62,786 nt of DNA from Gammaproteobacteria bacterium. Lineage in GTDB: Bacteria > Pseudomonadota > Gammaproteobacteria > Pseudomonadales > Azotimanducaceae. A program made the position numbers and the translations under genes. The notes beneath the pieces were generated by a model. It saw only the letters and a program-made list of their open reading frames with translations. It did not search any database and was not told the DNA's origin. Numbering within the stretch: position 1 is the first letter of the stretch; every line of letters begins with the position of its first letter. This document shows positions 51,650 through 62,283 of this stretch, in pieces. The stretch spans positions 1-62,786 of the forward strand of contig JAHEEG010000006.1 of assembly GCA_024640825.1 (NCBI GenBank), read 5' to 3'.

Positions 51650-52753
51650 TCAGAGCCGCATTGGCATGACGACATAAAGCGCTTCATCGTTCCCAACGCC
51701 TTCTATCAGGGCGCTACTGTTCGCATCTGCGACGCTCACGCGGACTTCGTCCACCTCAAGCACAGCGAGCACGTCCTGCAAGTAGCTGACGTTGAAGCCA
51801 ATTTCCATTCTCTCACCCGCATACTCAACGGCGACGACTTCTTCTGCTTCTTCCTGTTCAGGATTATTAGCCTGAATGGTCAGCTGATCCTTATCCAGAA
51901 TCAGTCTGATTCCCCTGTACTTCTCGTTGGAAAGGATGGACGCCCTGTTAAAGGCCTGTTTCAGTAAGTCACGGTCGCCGGAGATCGTCCTGGCGGTTTC
52001 TCTGGGAACCACCTTTTCATAGTCAGGAAACTTTCCATCTACCAGCTTGGTTGTAAGGGTAAAGGGGCCTGATGTGGCTCTGAGATGGTTGCTGCCCATA
52101 AACAGATTGACATTCTCCTCGCCATCGCCGAGCAACCGCCCTAATTCCAGTACCCCTTTCCTGGGCACTATGGCCTGAAGCCTGTCATCTACCGGTGCAC
52201 CATGCGGCAAAGTGCACATTGCCAAGCGGTGACCGTCCGTAGCTACGCTACGAATATGCTGCGATGTAATCTCAAGCAGCATGCCGTTCAAAAAGTAGCG
52301 CACGTCCTGCTGCGCCATAGAAAAGCTGACCTGATCGAGCAAACGATGCAGATCATTGGCGGTCAGGCTTATCTCGACATCACCCGGCCCACTCTCTACC
52401 GATGGAAACTCGGACGCGGGCAGCGTCGCCAGCGTGAAACGGCTTCGCCCCGACCGAACGATCGCTCGGTCCCCCTCGACAGTTACCGAAACTTCAGCCG
52501 ATTCCGGCAGAGAACGCCAGATATCCGCGAGTTTCCTGGCAGGAATGGTCGCTTCCCCCGGCTGTTCGATGGTGACCCCGCTGGCAACCGCTATGAGTTC
52601 CACCTCCAAATCAGTGCCTGTCAGAGAAAGCGCTCCATCTTTCGCCACTACCAGCAGGTTGGCGAGCACCGGCAAGGTCTGACGGCGTTCCACCACGCCT
52701 GTCACCAGCTGAAGGGGGCGCAGCAGCGCCTCTCGGTTAGTGGTGAATTTCAT
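51650..52753 (-). CDS. dnaN: DNA polymerase III beta subunit (sliding clamp)
   Basis: MKFTTNREALLRPLQLVTGVVERRQTLPVLANLL; C-terminal YVVMPMRL. Confidence 0.98.
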   Translation of the reverse strand: MKFTTNREALLRPLQLVTGVVERRQTLPVLANLLVVAKDGALSLTGTDLEVELIAVASGVTIEQPGEATIPARKLADIWRSLPESAEVSVTVEGDRAIVRSGRSRFTLATLPASEFPSVESGPGDVEISLTANDLHRLLDQVSFSMAQQDVRYFLNGMLLEITSQHIRSVATDGHRLAMCTLPHGAPVDDRLQAIVPRKGVLELGRLLGDGEENVNLFMGSNHLRATSGPFTLTTKLVDGKFPDYEKVVPRETARTISGDRDLLKQAFNRASILSNEKYRGIRLILDKDQLTIQANNPEQEEAEEVVAVEYAGERMEIGFNVSYLQDVLAVLEVDEVRVSVADANSSALIEGVGNDEALYVVMPMRL

Positions 52754-52904
52754 CGATTACCTTTATCCACTCGATACCATTCGGCCGCTGAAGACGCCGC
52801 CGGTCGTTCTGGTGTCTAAATACCCCGCCGATTCTAAACGGGTATCGCTATCAAAGCCTACTTACAGAACACACCAAAAGACCAACGTTCAACGACCGCA
52901 TCGG

Positions 52905-54266
52905 TCATCGAGACAGCAGACGATTCAGGTTCTTGTAGTCTTCGCCGACGTCGGCGTTGCTTTCTTTGAGTTCTGCTATCCGCTTGCAGGCATGCAGCAC
53001 CGTCGTGTGATCCCGCCCACCAAACGCGTCACCTATTTCCGGCAAAGAATGGTTTGTCAATTGTTTTGACAGATACATGGCCATCTGTCGTGGTCGAGCA
53101 ATGGTTCGGTTGCGGCGCTTCGAAAGAATATCCGAAATTTTGATGTTGTAGTACTCGGCGACCAGCCGCTGGATATTCTCCATGCTTATCTGCCGGTCCT
53201 GAATGACCAGCAGATCTCTTAATGCCCGTTTTACCTGCTCGATGGTTATCCGGCTACCGGTGAAGCGTGCATTGGCGATCACCCGTCGTAGCGCGCCTTC
53301 CAGCTCGCGGACATTGGAACGGATCCGCTCACCGATAAAGAAAGCCACCTTGGGATCGAGATCGACCTGTTCGGCCTCCGCCTTCTTCATGAGAATAGCG
53401 ACTCGAGTTTCGAGTTCCGGCGGCTCGACCTCCTGGGTCAGACCATATACGAATCGCGACTTAAGGCGCTCTTCAAGCCCATCTATCTCTCTGGGATAGC
53501 GATCACAGGTAAGCACCATTTGCCGATCACGCTCCAACAGTGCGTTGAACACGTGAAAAAATTCTTCCTGAGATCTCAACTTATTGGCGAAAAACTGAAT
53601 GTCATCAATGAGCAGGGTGTCTACGGATCGGTAGTACTGCATAAACTCGTCCATGGTGCCCTGCTGGAGAGCCTTAACCATATCCTGAACGAATCTCTGG
53701 GAGTGCAGATACACAACCTTTGCTTCTGGATGCTGGGACTGAATGTAATTGCCAACGGCGTGCATCAGGTGCGTTTTACCCAGACCTACGCCCCCGTAGA
53801 GCAGCAGTGGGTTGTAGGATTTACCCGCGTTGGTAGCCACCTGAAACGCAGCTGCTTTGGCCATCTCGTTGGACTTACCTTCAACGAAGGTGTCGAACGT
53901 GAAATCCTCGTTGAGTTCAGGTGCCGGAAAGCCGCTTTCTGTCCCCGGGTTGCCAACGGTCGATAACCGAGAAGGCCTGCCGGTGCCGTCCGCCCTCAGC
54001 GGCACTGGTTCGTTATCGTCGAACGTGCCGATATCCAGCGCCACATCCAACGGCGAATTGACATCACCCACCTGGTCGAGAAGTTCGTTGATGCGCGCCA
54101 GATACGTCAACTTCACCTGGTTTTTAACATAGCGATTTGGCGCCATGATTCGCAGCCGTCCGTCCTGCTGCTGCGCCTGCAGCGGTCGGATCCACGTATT
54201 GAACTGCTGCGACGACAGCTCGTCCTGAAGCCGGTCAAGGCATCTCTGCCAAACAGTACGTCCCAC
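52905..54266 (-). CDS. dnaA: chromosomal replication initiator DnaA
   Basis: [75 protein letters not shown]. Confidence 0.99.
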   Translation of the reverse strand: MGRTVWQRCLDRLQDELSSQQFNTWIRPLQAQQQDGRLRIMAPNRYVKNQVKLTYLARINELLDQVGDVNSPLDVALDIGTFDDNEPVPLRADGTGRPSRLSTVGNPGTESGFPAPELNEDFTFDTFVEGKSNEMAKAAAFQVATNAGKSYNPLLLYGGVGLGKTHLMHAVGNYIQSQHPEAKVVYLHSQRFVQDMVKALQQGTMDEFMQYYRSVDTLLIDDIQFFANKLRSQEEFFHVFNALLERDRQMVLTCDRYPREIDGLEERLKSRFVYGLTQEVEPPELETRVAILMKKAEAEQVDLDPKVAFFIGERIRSNVRELEGALRRVIANARFTGSRITIEQVKRALRDLLVIQDRQISMENIQRLVAEYYNIKISDILSKRRNRTIARPRQMAMYLSKQLTNHSLPEIGDAFGGRDHTTVLHACKRIAELKESNADVGEDYKNLNRLLSR

Positions 54267-54779
54267 TTAAAAGCCCCCAAAAGACAGCTTCCCTGAAATG
54301 GGAAGTCACATAATAATTATTCGAATTTGCCGGAATTCTAGCCAGTTCTCTAAACGCTTGGCTATGTGCTTAGCGCGAAAAGGCCAATGTTTTTTCGGAT
54401 AAACTGAAAATTCAAAAACTTAAGGGGATTCTCCAGACACCGGCTATTGGTGGCAATTACGAAGCTCTGTGAGCAAAGCCATGAAGAAGCTGTGGATAAA
54501 TGATCGTGAGCCAGGGACGACATCGGGAAGCGGCAACGACCCACAGGAGATGCATGCCTGGTTCAAGGGTTGTCCACACATTCATCATTGCCCGAAGGTC
54601 GCCGTGTGACTCGCCATAACCCACATATCAACAGGCTCACTCCCCCTTAACAAGTAACAACCATCTTCTAATACCATTCAAAGCATTATTAATTGACTCC
54701 CTTATACTGCCTCCATACAATCCCGCTCCCTTTCGGCAGACGATTCCGGCACAGCCGTCGGGCATAGTAAGAGGGTGTT
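54267..54779. other. oriC: putative oriC (dnaA-rpmH intergenic region)
   Basis: Perfect DnaA box TGTGGATAA (54491-54499), near-perfect TTGTCCACA (54570-54578), AT-rich stretch 54640-54720, divergent flanking gene polarity. Confidence 0.75.
54693..54721 (+). promoter_or_regulatory. sigma70-type promoter of rpmH
   Basis: TTGACT (54693-54698), 17-bp spacer, TACAAT (54716-54721). Confidence 0.75.
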
Positions 54780-54914
54780 ATGAAAAGAACTTTCCAGCCC
54801 AGCAACCTCAAGCGTAAACGCACTCATGGCTTCCGCGCCCGAATGGCAACAAAGGGTGGACGTAAGGTAATCAATGCAAGGCGGGCAAAAGGCAGAAAGC
54901 GCCTGTCAGCCTGA
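54780..54914 (+). CDS. rpmH: 50S ribosomal protein L34
   Basis: [44 protein letters not shown]; absent from the ORF track because it is under 60 aa. Confidence 0.98.
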   Translation: MKRTFQPSNLKRKRTHGFRARMATKGGRKVINARRAKGRKRLSA

Positions 54915-54925
54915 ATTTCTGGTCG

Positions 54926-55282
54926 TTGACGTCGCAAGACTTACGCTTCCCAAAACGCTTCCGCCTAAACGACGCCCGAGAGTTCGACTACGTTTTCAAA
55001 GCTGCATCTTTGAGGCGTCGGCACGGGGCATTACGAATGAGCGCCGTTGCGAATAGAATTGAGACCGCCCGGCTCGGGTTGGTAGTTGGTAAGCGAGTGT
55101 TTCCTGACGCCCATGATCGTAATCGGGCCAGACGGGTACTTCGTGAGACTTTTCGCAAACGAAGGGCACAGCTTCCTTCTGTGGATCTGGTAGTGCAGGT
55201 GATCTCGAACGACGTCAGCAACAGGGCCTTGATGGATGCGTTTGATGCGCTGCTGGATTGCCTGCAGGAGGACTCCGGTTGA
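54926..55282 (+). CDS. rnpA: ribonuclease P protein component
   Basis: [35 protein letters not shown] motif; TTG start. Confidence 0.94.
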   Translation: MTSQDLRFPKRFRLNDAREFDYVFKAASLRRRHGALRMSAVANRIETARLGLVVGKRVFPDAHDRNRARRVLRETFRKRRAQLPSVDLVVQVISNDVSNRALMDAFDALLDCLQEDSG

Positions 55283-55521
55283 ATATGTTCTTGCTGCCAA
55301 GGCGATTGGCCATCCTTTGCATAAGAGCCTATCAATGGACGCTCAGCCCGCTCATCGGTAACCAATGCCGTTTTCACCCGACTTGTTCGCACTATGCGAT
55401 CGAAGCGCTTGAGGCCCGAGGCCTACTGTGCGGTAGCTGGCTGGCGATCCGTCGAATAAGCCGTTGTCACCCCTTTCATCCCGGCGGGTTCGACCCGGTT
55501 CCCCGACGAGAGGAGTCCTGA
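55279..55521 (+). CDS. yidD: membrane protein insertion efficiency factor YidD
   Basis: [58 protein letters not shown]. Confidence 0.95.
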   Translation: MNMFLLPRRLAILCIRAYQWTLSPLIGNQCRFHPTCSHYAIEALEARGLLCGSWLAIRRISRCHPFHPGGFDPVPRREES

Positions 55522-55526
55522 GCCTA

Positions 55527-57341
55527 ATGCTACCTACCGAAGTGCAGCGGATTCTTCTGCTGATCGGGCTTGCTGCAACCGCGTATCTCATGATCCTGGC
55601 CTGGAACGAAGACTTCGTTCAACAAAAGGTTGACGCTGACTACGGAGCGGCCCCAGAAATCTCGACAGACAGCGGGGCGGAACGCAGCCCTTTGGGGAGA
55701 CTGGATCAGGAGGGTATTGGCGTTCCTGATTCTATGCCGGGGAGCGCGGCAGCGCCTGCACCGACGCCGGGAACCGCAGATTCAGATGTTCCTGACGTGT
55801 CTCTGATGTCCCGGTCAGATGGGCCATCTGATGCGTCTGCCCTGCTGCCCAGCGAAGTGGCCTCCGATGACGGGTTGGTCAGCGGAACGTTGGAATCCGG
55901 AGGCAGGCTCGTTAAGGTTACCACCCCCACGCTGCAGGCATGGATAGACCTGCTGGGCGGCGACATTGTCAGGATACAGCTTCCGAAGTTTCCCCTGACC
56001 AAAGATCGTCCCGATGTTCCCTATCTGTTGTTGGACAACGGGCGCGGTCATACGTATGTCGCGCAGAGCGGTCTCATTGGCGCTGAGGGTCTGGACTCCG
56101 GTGGCCAGCGCCCCCTCTACCGGGCGCAATCGAACGACCTGGTGCTTACCGGCGAAGGTACGTTGGAACTAGAACTCGTGGCCGAACAGGGCGGGTTTCA
56201 GATTACCAAAACGTTCGTTTTCAGTTCAGACGCTTATCTGGTCGATTTGCGCTATCGGCTCGTGAACAATACCGGGGGACCAGTGGATGTCGGGTTGTTT
56301 GCTCAGATCAAGCGAGACGATAAAGACCCGTTCGGCGAAAGCAGCTTCACGCTTGGTCCTCAGCCATACCTTGGTGCCGCGCTAACCACCAGCGAAAGCC
56401 GTTATGAAAAGCTGGATTTTGAGGATCTTGACGAGGGCGCCTATCGAGCCAACGTGGAAGGTGGGTGGATAGCCTTTCTTCAGCACTATTTTCTGAGCGC
56501 GTGGATTGCCAACCCGGAAGACATCAACGGTTTTTACGGCCAGCGCAGATCTGACGGCACCTATATTGTCGGGTACACCAGTCCTGCAAGCAAACTGGCT
56601 GCCGGTGATACCGGTCGATGGCAGACGCGCTTTTACGCCGGGCCGAAAGATCAGAGACAGTTGGAGAAGATCGCGCCCAACCTAAACCTGACCGTCGACT
56701 ACGGATTTCTATGGTGGTTGGCGGTACCCCTGTTTTACATCCTCGATTGGTTTCACAGTTTCGTAGGAAACTGGGGGTTGTCTATTATCCTGCTCACATT
56801 GCTGGTCAAGCTTGTCCTTTATCCGCTTTCCGCCGCGAGTTACCGATCCATGGCTAATATGCGTCGGGTTGGTCCTCAGATGAAGCGTCTCCAGGAGCGG
56901 TATTCGGACGATCGGCAGAAACTGTCTCAGGAGATGATGGCCCTCTATAAGAAGGAAGGCGTCAACCCGCTTGGCGGCTGTCTGCCGATGCTTCTGCCGA
57001 TGCCCATCTTTCTGGCCCTTTACTGGGTACTGTTTGAGAGCGTCGAGCTCAGACAGGCGCCATTTATGTTGTGGATAGACGACCTTGCGGCCATGGATCC
57101 TTACTTCGTGCTGCCGCTCCTGATGGGGGCGAGCATGTTTATCCAACAACTTCTGAGCCCGGCTGTGGGCGACCCGATGCAGGTTCGGATGATGCGCCTG
57201 ATGCCGGTCATGTTTACCGTGCTTTTTCTGTTTTTCCCTTCAGGCCTGGTACTCTACTGGCTGGTCAACAACGTTCTGTCCATTGCTCAGCAGTGGTGGA
57301 TAATGCGTCAGGCGGACTTGAATTATACTGCCAAAACCTGA
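55527..57341 (+). CDS. yidC: membrane protein insertase YidC
   Basis: N-terminal TM, periplasmic domain, WGLSIILLTLLVKLVLYPLSAASYRSMANMRRVGPQMKRLQERY. Confidence 0.98.
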   Translation: MLPTEVQRILLLIGLAATAYLMILAWNEDFVQQKVDADYGAAPEISTDSGAERSPLGRLDQEGIGVPDSMPGSAAAPAPTPGTADSDVPDVSLMSRSDGPSDASALLPSEVASDDGLVSGTLESGGRLVKVTTPTLQAWIDLLGGDIVRIQLPKFPLTKDRPDVPYLLLDNGRGHTYVAQSGLIGAEGLDSGGQRPLYRAQSNDLVLTGEGTLELELVAEQGGFQITKTFVFSSDAYLVDLRYRLVNNTGGPVDVGLFAQIKRDDKDPFGESSFTLGPQPYLGAALTTSESRYEKLDFEDLDEGAYRANVEGGWIAFLQHYFLSAWIANPEDINGFYGQRRSDGTYIVGYTSPASKLAAGDTGRWQTRFYAGPKDQRQLEKIAPNLNLTVDYGFLWWLAVPLFYILDWFHSFVGNWGLSIILLTLLVKLVLYPLSAASYRSMANMRRVGPQMKRLQERYSDDRQKLSQEMMALYKKEGVNPLGGCLPMLLPMPIFLALYWVLFESVELRQAPFMLWIDDLAAMDPYFVLPLLMGASMFIQQLLSPAVGDPMQVRMMRLMPVMFTVLFLFFPSGLVLYWLVNNVLSIAQQWWIMRQADLNYTAKT

Positions 57342-57408
57342 ATCTCCCGGCCTTGATGCGGATACCATTGCCGCCGTTGCCACGGCCCCGGGAGTTGGGG
57401 GCATTGGC

Positions 57409-58758
57409 GTGGTGCGAATCTCCGGCCCGCAAGCGCGCCTGATCGGTGAAGCGGTAAGCGGCCGTAAGTTACAAGCCCGGCGGGCCACATACACCAGTTT
57501 TCTGGATTTCCGACGCGAGACGGTAGATGCCGGAATAGCCATCTACTATCCGGGGCCTGGTTCATTTACCGGCGAAGATGTTGTTGAGCTCCAGGGTCAC
57601 GGAGGCCCTGTGGTCATGCAACTCGTTCTCGATGCGGTAACGGGTCGAGGCGCGCGGCTGGCTCGTCCCGGAGAATTTACCGAGCGTGCATTTCTTTGCG
57701 GCAAGCTGGATCTTGCCCAGGCGGAGGCGGTTTCGGACCTCATTTCCAGCGCGTCGGAAGCCGCAGCCCGCGGCGCGCTGCGCTCTCTGCAGGGCGCATT
57801 TTCTGGCGCGGTTAACGCTCTGGATCAGCAGGTGCTGAGTCTGCGAGTCTTGGTTGAAGCGGCAATGGACTTTCCCGAAGAGGAGGTGGATTTTGTTTCC
57901 GATCACCAGGTCGATGAGCATCTTGGGGCCATCCGTGCGGGATTCTCGCGCCTGATCGAAGATTCGGAGCAGGGAGTTCTGCTTCGGGACGGAATCACTA
58001 TCGCTCTGGTTGGGGAGCCCAACGTAGGCAAGTCGAGTCTTCTCAACGCGCTCAGCGGCGTCGAGAGAGCGATCGTTACGGAAGTGCCTGGCACCACTCG
58101 AGATCTGATCCATGCGGATCTCATTATCGATGGCCTGCCAGTTCAGGTCGTGGATACCGCAGGGCTGCGGGAAACACACGACCGTGTGGAGCTGGAGGGG
58201 GTTAAAAGGGCCCGGGAGCAAGCCTCCCGCGCCGATCTTGTTTTGGTAGTGATGGACGACAGGACAGCCGGTGACGCCGATAGCTGCCCGCTGCTGGCTG
58301 AACTTCAGCGACCACCCGTGGGATTGGTCCCCAGGCGTATTCTGAGGGTTCTCAACAAAGCCGACCTATCGGGACGGCCTCCCGGCAGGGTCCTGCCGCA
58401 CGGACTGGCGCAACATGACCAGGGAGAAAGCGCGTCCCGGATTGTCGAAATAGCGGAGATCAGGCTTTCAGCGCTGCAAGGGGCGGGCGTGGACGCGCTG
58501 AAAACTCTCATAAAGTCCCGGGTCGGATTTACGCTGGAAGGGACGACGTTTACTGCCCGGAAACGACATCTCGATGCGCTCGGTCGGGGGCTCGCTGCAG
58601 TCGATCGGGCGCGGGGGCTGGTCGCGGACAGGGCTCCCGGGGAGCTGATCGCGGAAGAATTGCGAGCCGCTCATCAGGCTCTGGGCAGCATTGTCGGTGA
58701 GGTGACCCCAGACGAACTTCTCGGAGAGATCTTCTCCAATTTCTGCATCGGCAAATAG
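57409..58758 (+). CDS. mnmE: tRNA modification GTPase MnmE
   Basis: GEPNVGKSSLLNALSG, PGTTRDL, DTAGLRET, C-terminal FSNFCIGK. Conserved N-terminus DTIAAVATAPGVGGIGVVRISGP extends upstream without canonical start (see findings). Confidence 0.97.
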   Translation: MVRISGPQARLIGEAVSGRKLQARRATYTSFLDFRRETVDAGIAIYYPGPGSFTGEDVVELQGHGGPVVMQLVLDAVTGRGARLARPGEFTERAFLCGKLDLAQAEAVSDLISSASEAAARGALRSLQGAFSGAVNALDQQVLSLRVLVEAAMDFPEEEVDFVSDHQVDEHLGAIRAGFSRLIEDSEQGVLLRDGITIALVGEPNVGKSSLLNALSGVERAIVTEVPGTTRDLIHADLIIDGLPVQVVDTAGLRETHDRVELEGVKRAREQASRADLVLVVMDDRTAGDADSCPLLAELQRPPVGLVPRRILRVLNKADLSGRPPGRVLPHGLAQHDQGESASRIVEIAEIRLSALQGAGVDALKTLIKSRVGFTLEGTTFTARKRHLDALGRGLAAVDRARGLVADRAPGELIAEELRAAHQALGSIVGEVTPDELLGEIFSNFCIGK

Positions 58759-58869
58759 TTCTCGGCATGCTCGAGAACGGGCATGCTGCGGCCTGGGCCT
58801 CGCTTCCAATCGCCGCCTGAACACTTATACTTCGCTCCCCCAAAATCAGCCCGGTTGAGCGGCCTTTGT

Positions 58870-60771
58870 ATGGATTTTCCTGACAGCTTTGATGTCATCG
58901 TGATCGGTGGTGGCCACGCGGGTTGCGAAGCAGCCGCGGCTGCCGCGCGGATGGGGGCCAGCACGCTCTTGCTGACCCAGAGCCTGGAGACCATTGGTCA
59001 GATGTCGTGCAATCCGGCGATCGGCGGTATCGGCAAAAGCCATCTCGTCCGGGAGATCGATGCCCTGGACGGCATCATGGCTCGGGCTGCTGATCTTGCA
59101 GGCATTCAGTTCCGTGTGCTCAATGCCAGTAAGGGGCCGGCGGTCCGTGCTACCCGAGCTCAGGCAGATCGGGTTCTGTACAGGCAGGCCGTTCGAGCAC
59201 AGTTGGAAGCCCAGGAGAATCTTCAGCTGTTTCAGCAGGCCGTTGTGGACCTGATCGTGGAGAATGACAGGGTCACGGGCGTCGTCACCCAGATGGGGGT
59301 GAAGTTCAAGGCGGGCGCCGTGGTGCTGACAACAGGCACCTTTCTTGGTGGCTTGATACATATAGGAACTGACAATCATCCGGGTGGCCGAGCTGGAGAT
59401 GCGCCTTCCAACGCGCTGGCTGCCAGGTTGCGCGGCTTGCCGTTCCGGGTGGGTCGGTTGAAGACCGGTACCCCGCCGAGGATCGATGGCCGCAGCCTCG
59501 ATTTTTCGGTCATGGGCGTTCAAGCGGGTGATGACCCTTTACCCTGTTTGTCTTTCCTGGGCACAGTGGATCAGCACCCGCGCCAGCGCCCGTGCCATAT
59601 CACCTTCACCAACGAGCGTACGCATGAAATCATCCGTGCGGGTCTTGACCGCTCACCGCTGTTTTCGGGCGCCATAGAAGGCGTTGGCCCGAGATACTGC
59701 CCGAGCATCGAAGACAAAGTAGTTCGCTTTGCCGATCGGTTGAAGCACCAGATTTTCATTGAGCCGGAGGGTCTGGATACGCATGAAATCTATCCCAACG
59801 GCATTTCTACCAGCCTGCCGTTTGATATTCAGCTGAAGCTGGTTCGTAGTATCCAGGGCATGGAGAAAGCCAGCATCACGCGCCCCGGCTATGCGATCGA
59901 GTACGACTATTTCGATCCTCGTGATCTTCAGTACACGTTGGAGACCACAGCGCTCCGGGGATTGTTCTTTGCCGGGCAGATAAACGGCACCACCGGTTAC
60001 GAAGAAGCGGCCGCCCAGGGGCTGCTCGCAGGGATCAATGCGGCCCTTCAAGTAGCCGGGCGGGAACCCTGGTGGCCGCGCCGCGACGAAGCTTACTGCG
60101 GCGTGCTGGTGGACGATCTGATCAACCTCGGCACCAATGAGCCCTATCGGATGTTTACGAGCAGGGCCGAATATCGGCTGCGCCTGCGCGAGGACAATGC
60201 GGATCAACGCTTGACCGAAATCGGTCGCGATCTCGGGGTGGTGGGAGACCGGCGCTGGCAGCATTTTCAGTCGAAGCGAGTACGGGTCGAGGAACTCGGC
60301 AAACGTCTGGCAGCGACGGCGGTGGTCGTGGACAGTCCTCTGGCCCAGGCGCTTGCCTCGGCAACAGGCGAAAGCATTACCAGGGACGTTTCTCTGATCG
60401 GGTTTTTGAGAAGGCCCGGGGTGAGCCTCGAAAGTCTGGCGGATGTTCTGGATCTCAGTCTGGAAGATCCAGTGGTGATGAACCAGGTAGAGGTGGAAGC
60501 CAAATACGAGGGCTACATCAAACGGCAAGATGAAGAGATTGCTCGAGTCAGACGTCACGAAAGCATCGAGCTGCCGCAAGATATGGGCTTCGCAGAGATT
60601 GAAGGTCTCTCTCTAGAATTGCGCCAGAAGCTTCAGCAGGTCAAACCCGCTACGCTCGCCAGGGCCGCGCGGATACCCGGGATGACACCCGCGGCATTGT
60701 CGTTGCTTCTGGTGCATGCAAGAAAAGCGCGCCGAACGGACCGCAGTCAAGACGCCCTGGCTCGTGGCTGA
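58870..60771 (+). CDS. mnmG: tRNA uridine-5-carboxymethylaminomethyl modification enzyme MnmG/GidA
   Basis: [72 protein letters not shown]. Confidence 0.98.
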   Translation: MDFPDSFDVIVIGGGHAGCEAAAAAARMGASTLLLTQSLETIGQMSCNPAIGGIGKSHLVREIDALDGIMARAADLAGIQFRVLNASKGPAVRATRAQADRVLYRQAVRAQLEAQENLQLFQQAVVDLIVENDRVTGVVTQMGVKFKAGAVVLTTGTFLGGLIHIGTDNHPGGRAGDAPSNALAARLRGLPFRVGRLKTGTPPRIDGRSLDFSVMGVQAGDDPLPCLSFLGTVDQHPRQRPCHITFTNERTHEIIRAGLDRSPLFSGAIEGVGPRYCPSIEDKVVRFADRLKHQIFIEPEGLDTHEIYPNGISTSLPFDIQLKLVRSIQGMEKASITRPGYAIEYDYFDPRDLQYTLETTALRGLFFAGQINGTTGYEEAAAQGLLAGINAALQVAGREPWWPRRDEAYCGVLVDDLINLGTNEPYRMFTSRAEYRLRLREDNADQRLTEIGRDLGVVGDRRWQHFQSKRVRVEELGKRLAATAVVVDSPLAQALASATGESITRDVSLIGFLRRPGVSLESLADVLDLSLEDPVVMNQVEVEAKYEGYIKRQDEEIARVRRHESIELPQDMGFAEIEGLSLELRQKLQQVKPATLARAARIPGMTPAALSLLLVHARKARRTDRSQDALARG

Positions 60772-61492
60772 GGTGGTTGATCCGGTTGCGCTGCGCGAGC
60801 TGCAGACGAAAGCGGCGGTTCTCGGCTTGGATCTGGACGATCAGCAGCTGCTTCAGCTGACCCAGTTTGCCACGCTTCTGCTGCGCTGGAACCGAGCCTT
60901 CAATATCATTTCGCGTAAAGATGAGTCGCGTGTGACGACGAGGCATCTGCTGGATAGCTTGAGCATCGCGCCCTGGGTGCGAGGCCCGAGCATCCTGGAT
61001 CTGGGGACTGGCGGCGGATTGCCCGGCGTGCCTCTGGCGATATGCCGCCGTGATCAGCACTTCACGCTGCTGGACAGGACACAGAGAAAAATCCGCTTTG
61101 TCTCACAGGTTAAGCGAGCCCTTGGCCTCGAAAACGTCGAACCCATCTGCGGCGATGTCCGGGAGCTTTCCGCCAGTAAGCTGTTTGACTGCATCGTCTC
61201 CAGAGCAGTGGCGGACTCGGAGACCAACTGGCAGCTGGCGTCCCCCAGGTTGCGTGGCGGCGGCCGGCTGTTGATCATGGCCAGTACCGGAGGCGGAGAA
61301 GGCACCGCGCTCAAGGAGTTTTCGAATCAGCGTAAACCCGCCTTGCACGCCCGGGCGACGTCGGCCTTGAGAGCCCCGGAGGGAAGCAGGTATCTGACTC
61401 GGGAACACCTCCGGATTCCGGGGCTCGGTGGAGCCCATCGTCTGGATGTTTTGATGAGGGCTGCCGAATCGGATACGGCCGAACGAGGGTGA
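60716..61492 (+). CDS. rsmG: 16S rRNA (guanine527-N7) methyltransferase
   Basis: [37 protein letters not shown] motifs. Confidence 0.94.
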   Translation: MQEKRAERTAVKTPWLVAEVVDPVALRELQTKAAVLGLDLDDQQLLQLTQFATLLLRWNRAFNIISRKDESRVTTRHLLDSLSIAPWVRGPSILDLGTGGGLPGVPLAICRRDQHFTLLDRTQRKIRFVSQVKRALGLENVEPICGDVRELSASKLFDCIVSRAVADSETNWQLASPRLRGGGRLLIMASTGGGEGTALKEFSNQRKPALHARATSALRAPEGSRYLTREHLRIPGLGGAHRLDVLMRAAESDTAERG

Positions 61493-61496
61493 AGCG

Positions 61497-62270
61497 TTGA
61501 GCAGAATCATCGCGGTGGCGAACCAGAAAGGCGGGGTTGGCAAAACAACCACCAGCGTGAATTTGAGCGCATCTCTGTCGCTGTCGGGGAGCAAGGTGTT
61601 GCTCATCGATCTGGACCCCCAGGGAAACGCAACCATGGGGTCCGGTGTCAATAAGAACGATCTGGAAGCCAGTATCTATGACTGGCTGGTAGACGGCGTG
61701 GCTCTGTCTGGCGTGGTTCACCGCTGCCAGGCCGGATATGAAGTACTTCCCGGCAATGCCGATCTGACAGCAGCGGAGCTTGAGCTGTTGCGTCAGGACC
61801 GGCGGGAACAGCGTCTCAAAGATCGACTGAGCCCGGACCTTGACCAGTTCGATTATGTGATAATCGACTGTCCGCCTTCCCTGAACATTCTCACCCTCAA
61901 CGCCCTCATAGCGGCCGATGGGGTACTCATACCCATGCAGTGCGAATACTACGCGCTGGAGGGGCTAACCGCGCTTCTCGAGACGATCGAAGGCGTGCGT
62001 GAGCGCGGCAACCCGGACCTCGCCATAGAGGGCCTCTTACGAACCATGTATGATCCGCGCAACAGCCTGACGCGGGATGTTTCCAGACAGCTCATCCAGT
62101 ATTTCGGAGATAAGGTGTTCCGGACCGTGATACCCCGCAACGTGCGACTCGCAGAAGCGCCCAGTCACGGCCTGCCGGCCGTTCTTTACGACCGGCATTC
62201 GCGAGGTGCCGTGGCCTATATGGCGCTGGCGGGGGAAATACGGCGCAAGCACGGCGCCACGGCGAGCTGA
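61497..62270 (+). CDS. parA: chromosome partitioning protein ParA/Soj
   Basis: IIAVANQKGGVGKTTTSVNL deviant Walker A, DLDPQGNATMGSG; TTG start. Confidence 0.98.
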   Translation: MSRIIAVANQKGGVGKTTTSVNLSASLSLSGSKVLLIDLDPQGNATMGSGVNKNDLEASIYDWLVDGVALSGVVHRCQAGYEVLPGNADLTAAELELLRQDRREQRLKDRLSPDLDQFDYVIIDCPPSLNILTLNALIAADGVLIPMQCEYYALEGLTALLETIEGVRERGNPDLAIEGLLRTMYDPRNSLTRDVSRQLIQYFGDKVFRTVIPRNVRLAEAPSHGLPAVLYDRHSRGAVAYMALAGEIRRKHGATAS

Positions 62271-62283
62271 GTGACTGCGTATC

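Noticed and set aside
53546-53559. AACACGTGAAAAAA in dnaA as a third parS
   Set aside because: Only one half-site matches; the left half lacks GTTTC.
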